A stretch of 64,000 nucleotides of DNA from Onchidella celtica (Eukaryota > Mollusca > Gastropoda > Systellommatophora > Onchidiidae), in assembly GCA_963931925.1 (NCBI GenBank), contig OZ007574.1, positions 38,495,438 through 38,559,437 on the forward strand, read 5' to 3'. The first letter of the stretch is position 1, and every line of letters starts with the position of its first letter. Position numbers and translations under genes: made by a program. Shown one piece after another: positions 22,458 to 34,132 of this stretch. The notes beneath the pieces were generated by a model. The model saw only the letters and a list, made by a program, of their open reading frames with translations. It searched no databases and was not told the DNA's origin.

Positions 22458-22652
22458 GGGGGGGGGGGGGAGGGAGAGAGAGAAACAAAGAGAAAAATAT
22501 AGAGAAAGAGCAAGAGGGAGAGAAAGATAGAGGGAGGGAGAAGGAGTGAGCGACAGGGGTAGAGAGAGAAACAGAGAGAGAGAGTGAGAGAGAGGGAGAA
22601 AGAGAGAGAGAGACTGAGAGAGAGGGAGAAAGAGAGAGAGAGAGAGAGAGTG
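22458..22652. repeat. G run and degenerate (GA)n array
   Basis: A 13-base G run (22458-22470) is followed by irregular GAGA, GGGAGA and GAAA words. A subunit GAGAGAGGGAGAAAGAGAG is duplicated near 22590-22640. Confidence 0.93.
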
Positions 22653-22978
22653 AGCTTGTTTTGTTTTGGTTTGTTGTTTTTTTTTGGTAAAAATGTAGTT
22701 TTCTTACTCGCTCTTTTGCTCCTCTTCAACGCAAAAACAAGAAAAACAATGTCATCACCACCACTAACAACAGTGCAAACAGCAGCCAACAATAACAACA
22801 ACAGCACCTTCTCCACCTTTTGTTCTACAGGTAATCTATCAACACTTGTGAGAGAGGTGTGGAAAGCGGGCGGATACGAAACACAACATAACGATGATGT
22901 AATTCAGTGAGAATCCATGTGTCTTACTTTAGTCAATGCCCGCCTGGGTGGAATTTCACGATGAAATGTGATTGTGCG

Positions 22979-23110
22979 CTTAATCAGATAAGATGAGAAA
23001 AGATAAGACAAGATAGGATAAGAGATAAGAGGACAGAATTTTATTCATCCAGAGAATGGAAATTTGATTACGCAGCTTTATCACAACTACACTCACAACC
23101 GACACGCACG
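22979..23110 (-). mobile_element. Retrotransposon 3-prime tail with (TCTTA)n end
   Basis: On the minus strand the sequence runs TCTGGATGAATAAAATTCTG into TCTTATC repeats (22981-23031 on plus). An AATAAA followed by a short TCTTA array is seen again at 32821-33003 (plus) and 28862-28890 (minus), which suggests a shared LINE or SINE 3-prime end. The body upstream was not recognised. Confidence 0.45.
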
Positions 23111-23895
23111 TCATACAGATACCTAAACACCGGTCTACATAAACACTAATTTGTCTACACACGACCCATGCATTTTTAGTGCAGTGCCTGCATACACTAA
23201 ATCTACGTGAGTCTGTGTGGAGGAAAAAAGAAAGGGAGGTTGACGAAGAGGAGGGAGAGGGGGAGGGTGATTAAAACCAAGTGTACAAAAGGCACAGATA
23301 GGGGAAAGGGAGACTAGGAATGTCAACAACAAAAAAACAAAGTAAATAAAAAATCGCCCATATCACCATATCAAACGTTCCTACCTTATGAATGCCCCCC
23401 CCTCCTGCTCCCCCCCCCCCCAACCTCGAACAGTGTTTCTAGGGAGATACATAGAGGCAGGGGAGAATATGGCAATGTGGGCATGCAGAATCATTAGGGT
23501 GAAAATCAATTCATATTTTAAACAACTATAATTATTGTGGCTATCGAGTCCCTAGTGAACTGTTTTAACAGGTGTAATAAAACTCATTAATGTAAACTTA
23601 CCTGCCCTTGTAAAGATATCAATTATTTTATCAGCTATTAAAACAGCAAGAAAAAAACAACAACAAAAAACAACAGGTGTAAATCTAAATAATATTAATT
23701 TTGTGTGCTCATAATTATTGACTAGCGCGGTCAAGTGCTGCGTGCTGCCCGAAGCCGAAAGCTTGGCAGCCCACCTTTGAAAAAAAATTAAGGACTGCAC
23801 AGGCTCTTGAACAACTTGAGATACAGGATGAAAAAAAAAACTGGGGTAGGGGGAGTGGGGGCGGATTGAAAGAGAGGAGAAATGTGTTCAACAGT
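23111..23895. other. Unique sequence with C-rich patch, no gene seen
   Basis: C runs at about 23393-23420 include an 11-base run. Otherwise AT-rich complex sequence. Confidence 0.45.
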
Positions 23896-24482
23896 CATCA
23901 AAGTTTTGTTATGCTGAGCCCTTCACTGCAAGGAAACAGAATCCATCAAAACTGGTCTCTCCACAAAAATCAGGACATTTGAAAGGGAGAGCGTCAAAGA
24001 TCCTCAACATTTTGGAGCATTAATGCTTTCCAATGCAGGGAAACAGACTGCAATAAAACTGACTAATTAAAAAAACACACAAAGAAAACAAGAACAAATA
24101 AAAGATGAATTTTCAAGATTTGTTTTGTAGGACCGAACCCTCCAATATAGAGAAATCTCCAGAAACGTACTTTCAACAACCAAGAAAATTGAAAGAAAGA
24201 TACGTCAAAGATTTTTCCTGTGTTGTCACTTCTAATACTCAAAATATAAGGTGATCGAACGGTATAAAACTAATTACTTAAGGGGGGGGGGGAAATGAAA
24301 GATACGTCAAAGATTCTTCCTGTGTATTCACCTCCAATACTCAAAGTGTAAGGTGATCGCCGGTATAAAACTAACTACTCAAGGAAAGAAAGAAGAGAGA
24401 TACTTCAAAGATTCTTCCTGTGCTTTCACCTCTAATACTCGAAATGTAAGGTGATCGAACAGTATAAAACTAACTACTCAAG
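23896..24482. repeat. Tandem repeat of about 100 bp, 3 clear and 2-3 diverged units
   Basis: Three units start with GATAC(G/T)TCAAAGATT at 24199, 24301 and 24399 and contain CACCTCTAATACTC, AAGGTGATCG and GGTATAAAACTAACTACT. Upstream, CGTCAAAGAT..AATGC..CAATAAAACTGACTAATTA (about 23985-24068) and a similar block from 23896 look like older units. An 11-base G run (24282-24292) interrupts the array. The repeated TATAAAA is part of the unit and is not evidence of a promoter. Confidence 0.85.
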
Positions 24483-24521
24483 AAAATATAAAACGCCAAG
24501 ACCACACGTGGAACAGTTTCG

Positions 24522-24994
24522 GGGACAAGGTGGTCTAGAGGCAAGGTGCTCGCCTCTCATGCCAAGGGTCCCGGGTTCTAAACCCGGGCAGTGCAGGCAT
24601 GTTGGAAAGTGGATTTTTCTCATATTTTCAAGTCCCTGGTCCTATTGGGGGGTAGGATCGAGTAGTTCTTGGAAATTGGATTTTTCTCATATTTTCAAGT
24701 CCCTGGTCCTATTGGGGGGTAGGATCGAGTACCTAGTCTTCTCGGATAAGGACGAAAAAATTCGGAGGGCCCGTGTGCACGTTGCGCACGTTAAAGATAC
24801 CTTGGCAGTTGGAAATCGTAAAGAGCAGGCCGAAAGGCCGCTGCCCGGGCAAAATTGAAATTAATAGATTAAAATTTATCCATATCCTCCCCCCCCCCCC
24901 CCCCCCCCCCGCCAGAACAAGAAATAATAAAACAAGTAAAGTGAGGTGTAAATGCCAAGGGCAGCGAACCTCCTAAAATAAAGACCTCAAATAC
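24522..24994 (+). mobile_element. tRNA-derived SINE, full-length, perfect 13-bp target duplication
   Basis: Identical 13-base flanks TGGAACAGTTTCG at 24509-24521 and 24995-25007 delimit the insertion. Head: GGGACAAGGTGGTCTAGAGG (A box), GGTTCTAAACC at 24574-24584 (B box). A 67-base segment beginning GGATTTTTCTCATATTTTC is tandemly duplicated (24611-24677 and from 24678). The central CACGTTAAAGATACC block lies at 24787-24801. A 22-base C run occupies 24889-24910. The tail is CGAACCTCCTAAAATAAAG then ACCTCAAATAC, without poly(A). The duplication and target site indicate LINE-type insertion (inference from family knowledge). Confidence 0.92.
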
Positions 24995-25007
24995 TGGAAC
25001 AGTTTCG

Positions 25008-25290
25008 AATAGAAAAGCTTTTATGTCGAGGCTCTGCAATTTTGTAAATCACTTGAAATTTCTGAAAACGGAAACATGAGAGTGGAATATCATGATCTGG
25101 TATTCAGAAACTCTTGAGTGGCGAGTGAGAGGATGGAGACATGAAAGGGCCGTCTTAAAACATTGATACAAAGATCAGATAATGGAGAAAAGGGCGTCGT
25201 TTAAGCAGCTGGAATAAACATAAAACTATGAAAGGCTTCAGAACGTTCTCATGATTTTAAACAATGAGAGGGGTAGGGGTGGGGAGCCAG
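25008..25290. other. Unique sequence, no gene seen
   Basis: Complex sequence between the SINE and a compound microsatellite. Confidence 0.45.
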
Positions 25291-25700
<410 letters not shown>

Positions 25701-26145
25701 CCAAACATTAGGTTATTTCAAGCATTTTTTGCACGATTCTTTTTTACATTTTCCATGTTAAATATTGAAATTAATGTCCACCCAAAGTTTCTAAAACCAG
25801 GAGAGACAGAATACAGTGCCAGTGAAGGTCAGAGGGAGTCAGAGTCTCAGCGAGTGCGTGTACGAAATGTGAGACAAATTGGTGGAATGACAGACATATA
25901 AAATCACGTACATACAAATATTCATTCGTGTAGACAGATAGACAGCCGGACGAATGGCAATGGCGGATGGACAGCTGACGGGAAAACACATATATAAATG
26001 GTTGGACGAGTAGGTGGATAGACCGACAGATGGATGCATAGGTGGGAGGTGGGTGAAGGGGGAGGCAGACAGACCAACATGTAGGTGAATAGGTGGATGG
26101 ACGGGCGAACGGACGAAGGGACGAGTACACAGACAAATTATTATA
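25701..26145. repeat. Degenerate GACA/GGAT-like sequence
   Basis: From about 25910 to 26145 the plus strand is full of isolated GACAGA, GGATGG, GACGGG and AGGTGGA words. It looks like a decayed relative of the flanking arrays. 25701-25900 is unique AT-rich sequence. Confidence 0.6.
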
Positions 26146-26170
26146 GTCAGAGACAGACAGACAGACAAAA

Positions 26171-26210
<40 letters not shown>

Positions 26211-26377
26211 TATACAATTAGATAGATAGATAGATAGATAGATAGATGGATGGATGGATGGATGGATGGATGGATGGATGGATGGATGGATGGATGGATG
26301 GACGGACGGACGGACGGACGGACGGACGGACGGACGGACGGACGGACGGACGGACGGACGGACGGACGGACGGATGG

Positions 26378-26411
<34 letters not shown>

Positions 26412-26428
26412 AGATGGATAGATAGATA
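26146..26428. repeat. Compound microsatellite with a central (GGAC)n block
   Basis: Order: GACA, GATA, GACA, GATA, (GGAT)n at about 26246-26300, (GGAC)n at about 26300-26371, (GGAT)n, GATA. The motif sequence is almost a mirror around the GGAC block. Each step is one transition. Confidence 0.97.
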
Positions 26429-28589
26429 ACTATAACCTATCAATCTCGTGGGGTAACGTAAGAACAGGAGAATACAGAAACTATGGAAAATGCAAAAGAA
26501 ACAAAAACACCAAGGAAAGGTTCATCGGCTTTTTAAACAGCTGAAACTCAAACATTTTAAACAAATTTTTTGGGCAAAAACGGTCGATGAGTCATTTCTG
26601 AACTGAACACACATTTCCCACTCTCAAAGACAGCAAATCTGGCAAAATTCCTCCGCTTCCAGATCCCCCTTTTTCATTTCAATCCGGTTTGAAGCTAATT
26701 GAAAGTTAAGCAATGGATAAGAGCGCAGGCTGTGCTCGGGATTCGGGAGAGAGAGAGAGAAAGAAATGGGGAATGCTCAACTTTGATTCCCTCGCATATG
26801 CCCCCGTCCCTGCACTCCACAGGACGGTCTTGTCTCTGGAAATCATGAGACCCGAGCGCAGTTTGGCGTTGGTGTTTTCTAGAATAACCTCCACATACTC
26901 GTCAACCCGCCGTATCCGTGTCGGCGAACTTGTAAACACGAGCCATAAAATGCATTTCATACCAGATGTTTATAAAAGAAAAAAAAAAGTTTTAAAATTA
27001 TTCAAAATGGATGTCAGCGAATGTATCTGAAAGACAAAGAATGGCTAGCGTGCTGAGACATGTTTGTATAGAATCTGCGTGCATTTGATAGTGTAATCTG
27101 CCTGTATCAGAGAATGAACGGTGCATGACATAGCGTCGAAAGTCTGAAAGCATTTTCATTCTTTAAGCAACACTAGACAAGTCTGTAACCCGCAGGATCA
27201 CCCTTTGAGAGACTACATTCTCTTGCCTCGACTCGGACAATTACTTTCAACAGCTAAAAGAACAACGTCTGAGTTCTGAGATCAGAAGTCCAAAGAGAAA
27301 AGAATTGCATTTGGCGCCAATGACGGCACTCATTTTTGTCAATGACATGAGCTGTAAGTTCGAGTTTTACAGTTTCTCCTAGACGAGGCTCACTGATGAG
27401 GGGAGACGGCCGAAGAACATCAGCCACTTTTTAATCGATTGGTCCCCCACATTGAATGTCTGCAGCAAAGGGAGTGATGTATTGGGAGGGCGGTGGCGAA
27501 GGCTGGATTGAAGCCGGATTTTTTCACCACTAAACGATCATATACCCTAAGAGGTCCCCTCCCCCGCCCTCCACCCCCCCCCCCCCCCACAAATACCACC
27601 ATTCAATCACATGAACCCCAGGAGTCCAAGAAGCACATAAGTAAAATCCCTTTGTCTTCCTAGGCCATTAATCTAAGACTAACATCGCAACAAAGAAATC
27701 AAAACGGTGACCTTACCGTTCATCTAATTACACTTAAATAGAAAAAAAAAAGAAGTTCTTTCAGCGACAAAACGCCTTATATGCCTAATTGGGTCAAATA
27801 CGGTTACGTCGAGCACCGTTTCATTCAGAATTCCCGGAAAGTTGCGAGTCTTTCCAACTGTGATCAGTTTTCTCGGCTTAGTTTTTTAAAATATATTTTT
27901 GTTTGGACCTATTTGCACTGATCTGTGTGTGTGTATAATACAAAGCAGTTTATCTGCAGTTCTAGACACACTTACTTGAAAACTATGCGAATTTGTTGGA
28001 TACCACCATGTCTTTGTCCCCGTAGCTATTTTGAATCGTCACTTATGATCTTCGTTTCTAGATGTTTGTCATGTTTTCGAGTTTCACTGGGGTAAAGCAT
28101 GAATACTAAAAGTTAAAAAAAAAAAAAATTACAAAAAAAAACGAATTTTTTGCAGCTTGCTAGTTTCCTCATCAAATGTAATCAGAGACTAAATTTATCT
28201 TGGAAGTCACTAATAACTTGTGACAAAGTTCTGATGATAAGGTATCCTTTTCTGCACATACTGCGTTCTGTTGTCACACGACAGAAAATGCCGCCAGTAA
28301 CTTATTGATTATAGCCGTTTGTTTACGCATTTTCCCCGAGCCCCGTCGGCCTTCCATAGCCACCAGCAGATGGATATAGAGAGACCTCGAAAAGGGACGA
28401 CCTTTCACGGCCTAAATATATTTAACCTGACCTTTCCCACAGAAGAACTCACGGATTTCAGAATGCGTCAGCACTCGGAATAAATATTTCTAAAGGGGAC
28501 AACAATTGTTTAATTCTGAACAATCACGCCATATAAATTATTGTTGTACAAGTGCTTAACTTCAAATGACAAACTCAGGAATTCTGACG
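26429..28589. other. Complex unique sequence, no gene seen
   Basis: 26640-27410 is unusually free of simple repeats and has balanced composition, and could hold conserved non-coding DNA. A 15-base C run is at 27574-27588 and A runs at about 28117-28142. The frame at 26713-27030 has no recognisable domain. Confidence 0.45.
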
Positions 28590-28784
28590 AAAATCTTTTC
28601 AAAAGAAACGGGAACGGCAAACATAAACGTCAAAAACCCTTCACCTAGTCAAGTAGAAAGAATACTTTCATATTTAGGGAAACGCCATTTCAAGTCAGAT
28701 GTAAACATTCTTTCTTTTTACTACTTGGTGGATTTTTGCAAGTTCCGTTGCCGTTTTTGTTTCCTTACACATGAAAATACAGCT
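28590..28784. mobile_element. Foldback MITE, family A, copy 2
   Basis: The right arm (GTTCCGTTGCCGTTTTTG, then TTTCCTTACACATGAAAATACAGCT) matches the inverse of the left arms of the copies at 131 and 52407. The left arm is more diverged (AGAAACGGGAACGGC). Interior landmarks CCTTCACCTAGTCAAGTAG and ACATTCTTTCTTTTTACTAC match copy 1. The open frame running through it is not a gene. Confidence 0.75.
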
Positions 28785-29060
28785 TTATTTGGAATGATAA
28801 TAATATTGCTAGAGTTATGTTGCATTTTTCCCCCCGAATTTTCTTTTTTTAACTCAGCAAATGATAAGATAAGAAATAACTTTATTATCTTATTTCCAGG
28901 AAATTTGTTGTCACGGCACCAGTAGTGGTACAACAGTAAATACAATATTCTAAGACCTACAGGTCTTTAACGCATACCACACATACGGACATGCATATCA
29001 CGCAACATTACCAGCAAGTCAGAACATTATTCACACACACACACACTGTCAGAACAATCC
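28785..29060 (-). mobile_element. Possible retrotransposon 3-prime end
   Basis: On the minus strand GGAAATAAGATAATAAAGTT leads into TTATCTTATC, like the AATAAA-(TCTTA)n ends at 22979 and 32821. The adjoining plus-strand CACCAGTAGTGGTACAACAG to 29048, with its AC run, may be the body. Assignment is tentative. Confidence 0.35.
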
Positions 29061-31734
29061 ATTAGGAAAATTAACTTAGTTCTAAGTACCGAAAGCTTCT
29101 ACATTTGATTTGATTTCCTCTTCAATTTGAATAAAGTTACTGAGTAGCTGCTGTCTTTTCTGTAACGTTGCTAACCCGGGCTTTACAGAACAAAGCCATA
29201 TTATTTCCCGACATTTCAATCATTTTTGCAAATTGTCTCGCTAGGATCAAGTTTTAGGGCCCCAGATTGTATTTGTCTGATCCGCCCCTGATTTGTAAAG
29301 AAAACACGTTCTGTTTCTGTCATCATTGTCTCCATCCCTTCAGGCTAGGCAGTTTCAACTCCTCGATTGTCTCTGCATGTGTTCAGATTTCATTCTAGAA
29401 ATCACCCGCAGGATAAAGCTGAACGCTCAACCATTATGAATGAATGAATTTTCATCTATCTTGGGGGGGGGGGGGGGGTGGGTTACTTTGACTTTGATTT
29501 TAATTATTCACGTCTTTGAGAGGCATCACTGGGTGAATACGATAGAAATATGGTCTGTGGTAAATTGAAATTCAGTCAAGCTACACAGTTATCATACATG
29601 TACATTTTCTTTATGATAATCATCATCGCCAATATTGTCATTATTAAAACTTAATTCTACAACTTGCAAATTCATAGTCTTAACTCATTCTAAACTGATT
29701 ACAGACTCGCATATATAACCACTGTAGACAGCTGAAATTGTAGCTAACATTCATATAGTATTCATGACCTGTTTACTGACTTCAGTACAGAATACTTCAT
29801 TGTAAGTTCGTAAAGTAATGACTTCCATTAGAGAAATTGGCCAATGTTACGAGGTTTTGGGTCAAAGGCAAAAATAAGAAAAGCATGGGTAAGAGAACTG
29901 TTTGGTAACCTTGACGGTTATAATGGCTGTGTTGGAAGATCAGATTAGATGTATTTTACTCTGAAAAACGCCTTTAGCTGCAAAGCTGAAGATTCCCATA
30001 CTAAGACATTTATTATTCTTGAGTTAAGGCGCTTTAAATTCACACCAGCTCCAGACACTATCGTTTTTTATCCTTTAGTGCAGGCCGACAGCAAAACTGG
30101 TGAGGATGTAGAGGGCTGGATGCTCTCATCTCATATTAAACTTCAAACTTCTTCTATATTGAAGTTCTTCTATAAATGACATGTTGATTTTCAAAGAACA
30201 ATGTTTTTGTTCAGTTCTTTTGGGGGGGGGGGGGGGGGTTGTACGCGTTTATATTTTTATTATCATTAAATTATCTTTCTTTTACAGCTCCGCGACCGAT
30301 GTGAAAAGTAATTATTATTGCCAGTGAACCGCGCGGACCGGCTGAAGGTGCGAGCCGAAGAATGTCCATAGCTGCTTTGGAGCCGCAAGAGTTCTAAGGG
30401 CAGAGACGTGATCTATAGTACAAAACATAATATTTTGTGGATTTTCCATTTACGTAGCTAAACTGTTTATGCAGTATCTTTTTCCGTCCTTGACAAATTA
30501 CAGAGAAAGGAATTCCGGAATGCACGTTTACACCAAGATGTGTCTTCATCTTCTATGTGCTGAAGGCGAGCGAAATCCATGGAAATTTATGGCACTCTCC
30601 AAACTTTGCACTTACTTGTTAAAAGCGTAGGCCATTTATTTCTCTTTGAAAACTAAAAGTTTCCCTTTTTGGAGAGATTCCAGAGCCCAGCTAACTCGTG
30701 GCAGACTTCTAAAAGGGTAATCTTTAGTCTTCAGTTACGCGACTTCTTTCTTAAATTACTGGGAGGCAGGTTTTCTTGGTATCATGTAACGCCGGCAAAG
30801 GCGGCCGGGCCATTAATGGTTTTTCTGGACGAGGGGGGAAACAGCGGGTGTTGTCGATCAAAGACTCTAAGGATCGATTCCCACCAATGGCACACGGGGT
30901 TTGCTCTGACATTATCAGCGCTCCCAACATGAGGAAAAGAAACAAAAATTGATGGGAATCAGGAGGAATGTAAGAGGGGTGCTAGAAAGAATACAAAGGA
31001 AGGGAAATGCAACGCAAGAAGAACAGAAAATATTATACAAAAAAGACGGATTACCAGGAATATGAAGAGGTTTGGAAACGAAGGCTACGCAAACGAAGGA
31101 AAAGATTGAACAACAGAAACGAATGGCAAAGATAACACGAGAAACTGTACAGACCTACAGAAAAGGAGAGGGGAAGGAAACAAGGTGGCGAAGAGAATGA
31201 TGGAAGAGAAGTGGAAAGAGAAGAAAAAATCATTATACCAAGTCATGGATATTATGTGAAGTGAATGCAATATTGCTAGCAACAATATTCAAGCAAGGCC
31301 AGCTGCGACAATGAAAACATAAGGATGCACTAAGAGGAAAAATTCTAAACACTGTAGTGGTCTCACTAATCCAAGCAACCCGTCAAATTGTACAGTGCGA
31401 TCCATGGCTCTAGGACAACAGCAGCTGAAAACACTGAAATCTCTAAGGCATTACAAAATCATTACACAGAAGACAAAAAAGCGGACTTCAATTTAGCTTT
31501 CATTACCCCAAAACTCATTTATAAATAAAATGGGACACATTAAGTGAAAATTAAATATGTCATGGTTTCACGCTGGCCTTCCCGGCGCTTTAAGGAGTAT
31601 GAAACCTCTGATTATGTAGATTGTCGGAAAAACACAGTAGGCGGTTTTTGTTTTGGGTTGGGGGTGGAGGTTCAACAGGAGTAGGAACTGCTGTAGAAAA
31701 ATGGATAACCTCGTCCCCTGTTCCCTAATGCCCT
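29061..31734. other. Complex unique sequence, no gene seen
   Basis: Contains a 16-base G run (29463-29478) and a 17-base G run (30222-30238). 30590-30940 is repeat-free with balanced composition. Frames at 29949-30179 and 30669-30932 show no recognisable domain. Confidence 0.45.
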
Positions 31735-31770
31735 AAGAGAGAGAAGAGAGAGAGAGAGAGGGGGAGGGAG

Positions 31771-31818
<48 letters not shown>

Positions 31819-31821
31819 AGG

Positions 31822-31857
<36 letters not shown>

Positions 31858-31872
31858 AGAAGAAGAAGAAAA
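31735..31872. repeat. (GA)n and (GAA)n microsatellite
   Basis: GA blocks separated by two GGGGGAGGGAGGA-type interruptions end in a short AAG run at about 31853-31872. Confidence 0.96.
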
Positions 31873-32820
31873 GATTCGCCAGGTAACTACAAACAACAGA
31901 TGCAAATTAGGAAAAGTCATTAAGTTCAACAAACACCTAAAACAGGTGTAATTAAAAGCCAAGAAAACAATAATAAGAAAACTTTCCCTCTGTGTAAATT
32001 GACAGCGTTCAGCTTATCACTATAACCATTCTTTCCCGATACAGAAATACTTAATTGTTACTCATGAGAATTACGACTCAGATCGGGCCTTTCACAACTC
32101 AGGTTTGATCAGGCTAAAGCCAACTCAGTGTTCTATTCATCTTTGAAAAGCATTCATAAAAGCAATCAGTGACTCATCTGCCATAAGGTAAAAAACAAGG
32201 AAACGCTTCAGACATACGTAATTCATTTACAGCTTTATTGTGCACGGAACTGAATTTTTTCCACTCGATGCACAGAACAACTCGACCGATGCTCAAAATT
32301 GAATCCAGCCATTTCCCAAGACCTAACAAGCGAGCGCTGAACAGCGTCAAACTGGGATTGCCGTCTTGTATTCGTCATCCGCACTTTTTTCGTATTTTGT
32401 ATCCCTTGTCTTTCTCTCGCATATCAGGCTCTTTATACAATATATGAAATCCAGTGGACATTCTTTGGACAAAACTAACCATAATTATTAACCACACGAT
32501 GCCATATGTGAGATTATACGATTTCAGGCAAAAAATGATGGGGTTACCTGAAGTATTTGAAATTTCACCGTGAAACCATGAATCATTATGGTAAAAATGT
32601 TTGTTTCTCGAGGGCCTCAGCCCAAGGCGTTTGGCCCTCCGGAACATATTCGTCAAAGCATCTCGTTTTTATGTGTGCGAAACGAATGGGTTAAGGAGCT
32701 ATTACCCAGATAATCTAGACAGTGATCTCAGTAGCTCTAGATAAGTCAGCTTGGTGCTCGGTTATATTACAAATCTAAGGTCTCAGGTCATTTGAACAAT
32801 GACCGAAGCCTTGTGAGGTA
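31873..32820. other. Unique sequence, no gene seen
   Basis: AT-rich complex sequence with no recognised feature. Confidence 0.45.
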
Positions 32821-33003
32821 CAAAACATAAGCCGAAACAGAATAGCATTCTGCCTTGGTCTACAATATTGGATTTACTGAGTTTTATGTAATGGTGCGCA
32901 GGATGTGTGTACCACGTTATGTGCTCTTAAAAGCTCTGTGAAAAGCATTGCCCTCATGGGATAATAAAGTGATTCTTATCTTCTTATCTTATCGTATCTC
33001 TTC
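32821..33003 (+). mobile_element. Retrotransposon 3-prime tail with (TCTTA)n end
   Basis: GAAAAGCATTGCCCTCATGG, then GATAATAAAGTGATTC, leads into TTATCTTCTTATCTTATCG (to 33003). AATAAAG followed by a short TCTTA array is a common 3-prime end style for LINEs and LINE-dependent SINEs (family knowledge). The upstream border is unclear. Confidence 0.5.
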
Positions 33004-33061
33004 ATTTCAGGCTTCTCCTAATCTAATTTCTTCTTCCTCGCTGCATTATTAATTTCTTTCC

Positions 33062-33320
33062 CGTTTGCCGGCGAAGTGGCCTATTGCAACAGGTTCCCCG
33101 TTCGAATCCCGCTCGGTGAGCGTCCAACCTCTCTAATATCATTCTCTTGGTATTTTTATATGGCACTCACCCATTGGTGACCCTGCGGGGGTCCTAAACC
33201 TCGCCTGTGATATATAGCATGAACGTACCGAAAATGGACGTAAATCCCCATCACACACATGGAAAAAATACTCCACCAGCTGGTTGTCTTACCGACTCCC
33301 AACAAACACCAAGGGGTTCA
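33062..33320 (+). mobile_element. Possible SINE with tRNA-like B box
   Basis: TTGCCGGCGAAGTGGCC and the B-box-like CCGTTCGAATCCCGCTC are about 30 bases apart, which is shorter than in a tRNA, so the head is partly deleted. The body (CACTCACCCATTGGTGACCC, AAATCCCCATCACACACATG) is complex. No target duplication seen. Confidence 0.45.
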
Positions 33321-34132
33321 GAAACCAACATTGGTTCACAGAGGTGAGCGCTTGCTCGCTCCCATCAATCTCGCGAACTTTTTCAGCCTCTGCTGACTGA
33401 CATGTGGACGCAGTCACCCTGCCTGTTCGCCACGGGACACGGGTTTTAAACGCCAGGAAATGTTCGTCTAACTAAACGGAGATCTTTGTCTTCATTAGGT
33501 GTTTTCTGGCAAAACTATGCTCACCCGAGACCGGTCAGTACCAAGGACGTCATGTGCCAGCATGACGCTTTGGCAAGCAGGCTCATAAAACTGAAACTAA
33601 TAGGATTACCTATTACAGGAGAACATGGAGCTTGAGGTAATAGACTCCCAGGTGCATACTGATGTCCAACGTCTTCAAGCTCATCCAATGCAAAGTCTCT
33701 AGGGGTTCTACACCAAAAAATGACTGCTTCAGAAAATATATCGCACACAATGTTTCACCTTGTTTCTGTGGATTTCTGAACCAAATTTGTTCCAGACTTG
33801 CCGAGAAGATTCGAGAAAAGGAACGAAAACAAACAAAGAGCTGCCCCGTTTGTTTGTCATGAACCGTGACGTCACCCAGAAAATGTTTTCATCAAATTAA
33901 ACTGTCTACACTTTCCAGGGGGGGGGGGGGGGGGTGGGGGGATAGGCAGGAAATCCTCACAAACAAGAGATGGTATAAAAACCGCTCTTGATAAATAACT
34001 GAAGTCTGAAGTCTTAAACGCGTTCTGCTGTAAGAGGATTGTTAGACTGGGGTTGAAGATTTAATTAAGGCATGCCCAGTTTACGATGTTTACAAAATAA
34101 ACGAATAAAGGTTATTGATGATTTCGTCACTG
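33321..34132. other. Unique sequence, no gene seen
   Basis: A full CRE-type palindrome TGACGTCA occurs at 33867-33874 and a 17-base G run at 33918-33934. No gene recognised. Confidence 0.45.

Noticed and set aside
20145-23400. Weak pair of CAACAA..TACCTAC(C)TT-ATGAATG segments at 20145-20215 and 23325-23400
   Set aside because: The match is short and mostly low complexity, so I could not call a family from it.
24255-24270. TATA-box-like GGTATAAAAC
   Set aside because: It is part of a 100-base tandem unit and recurs in each copy, so it is not informative.
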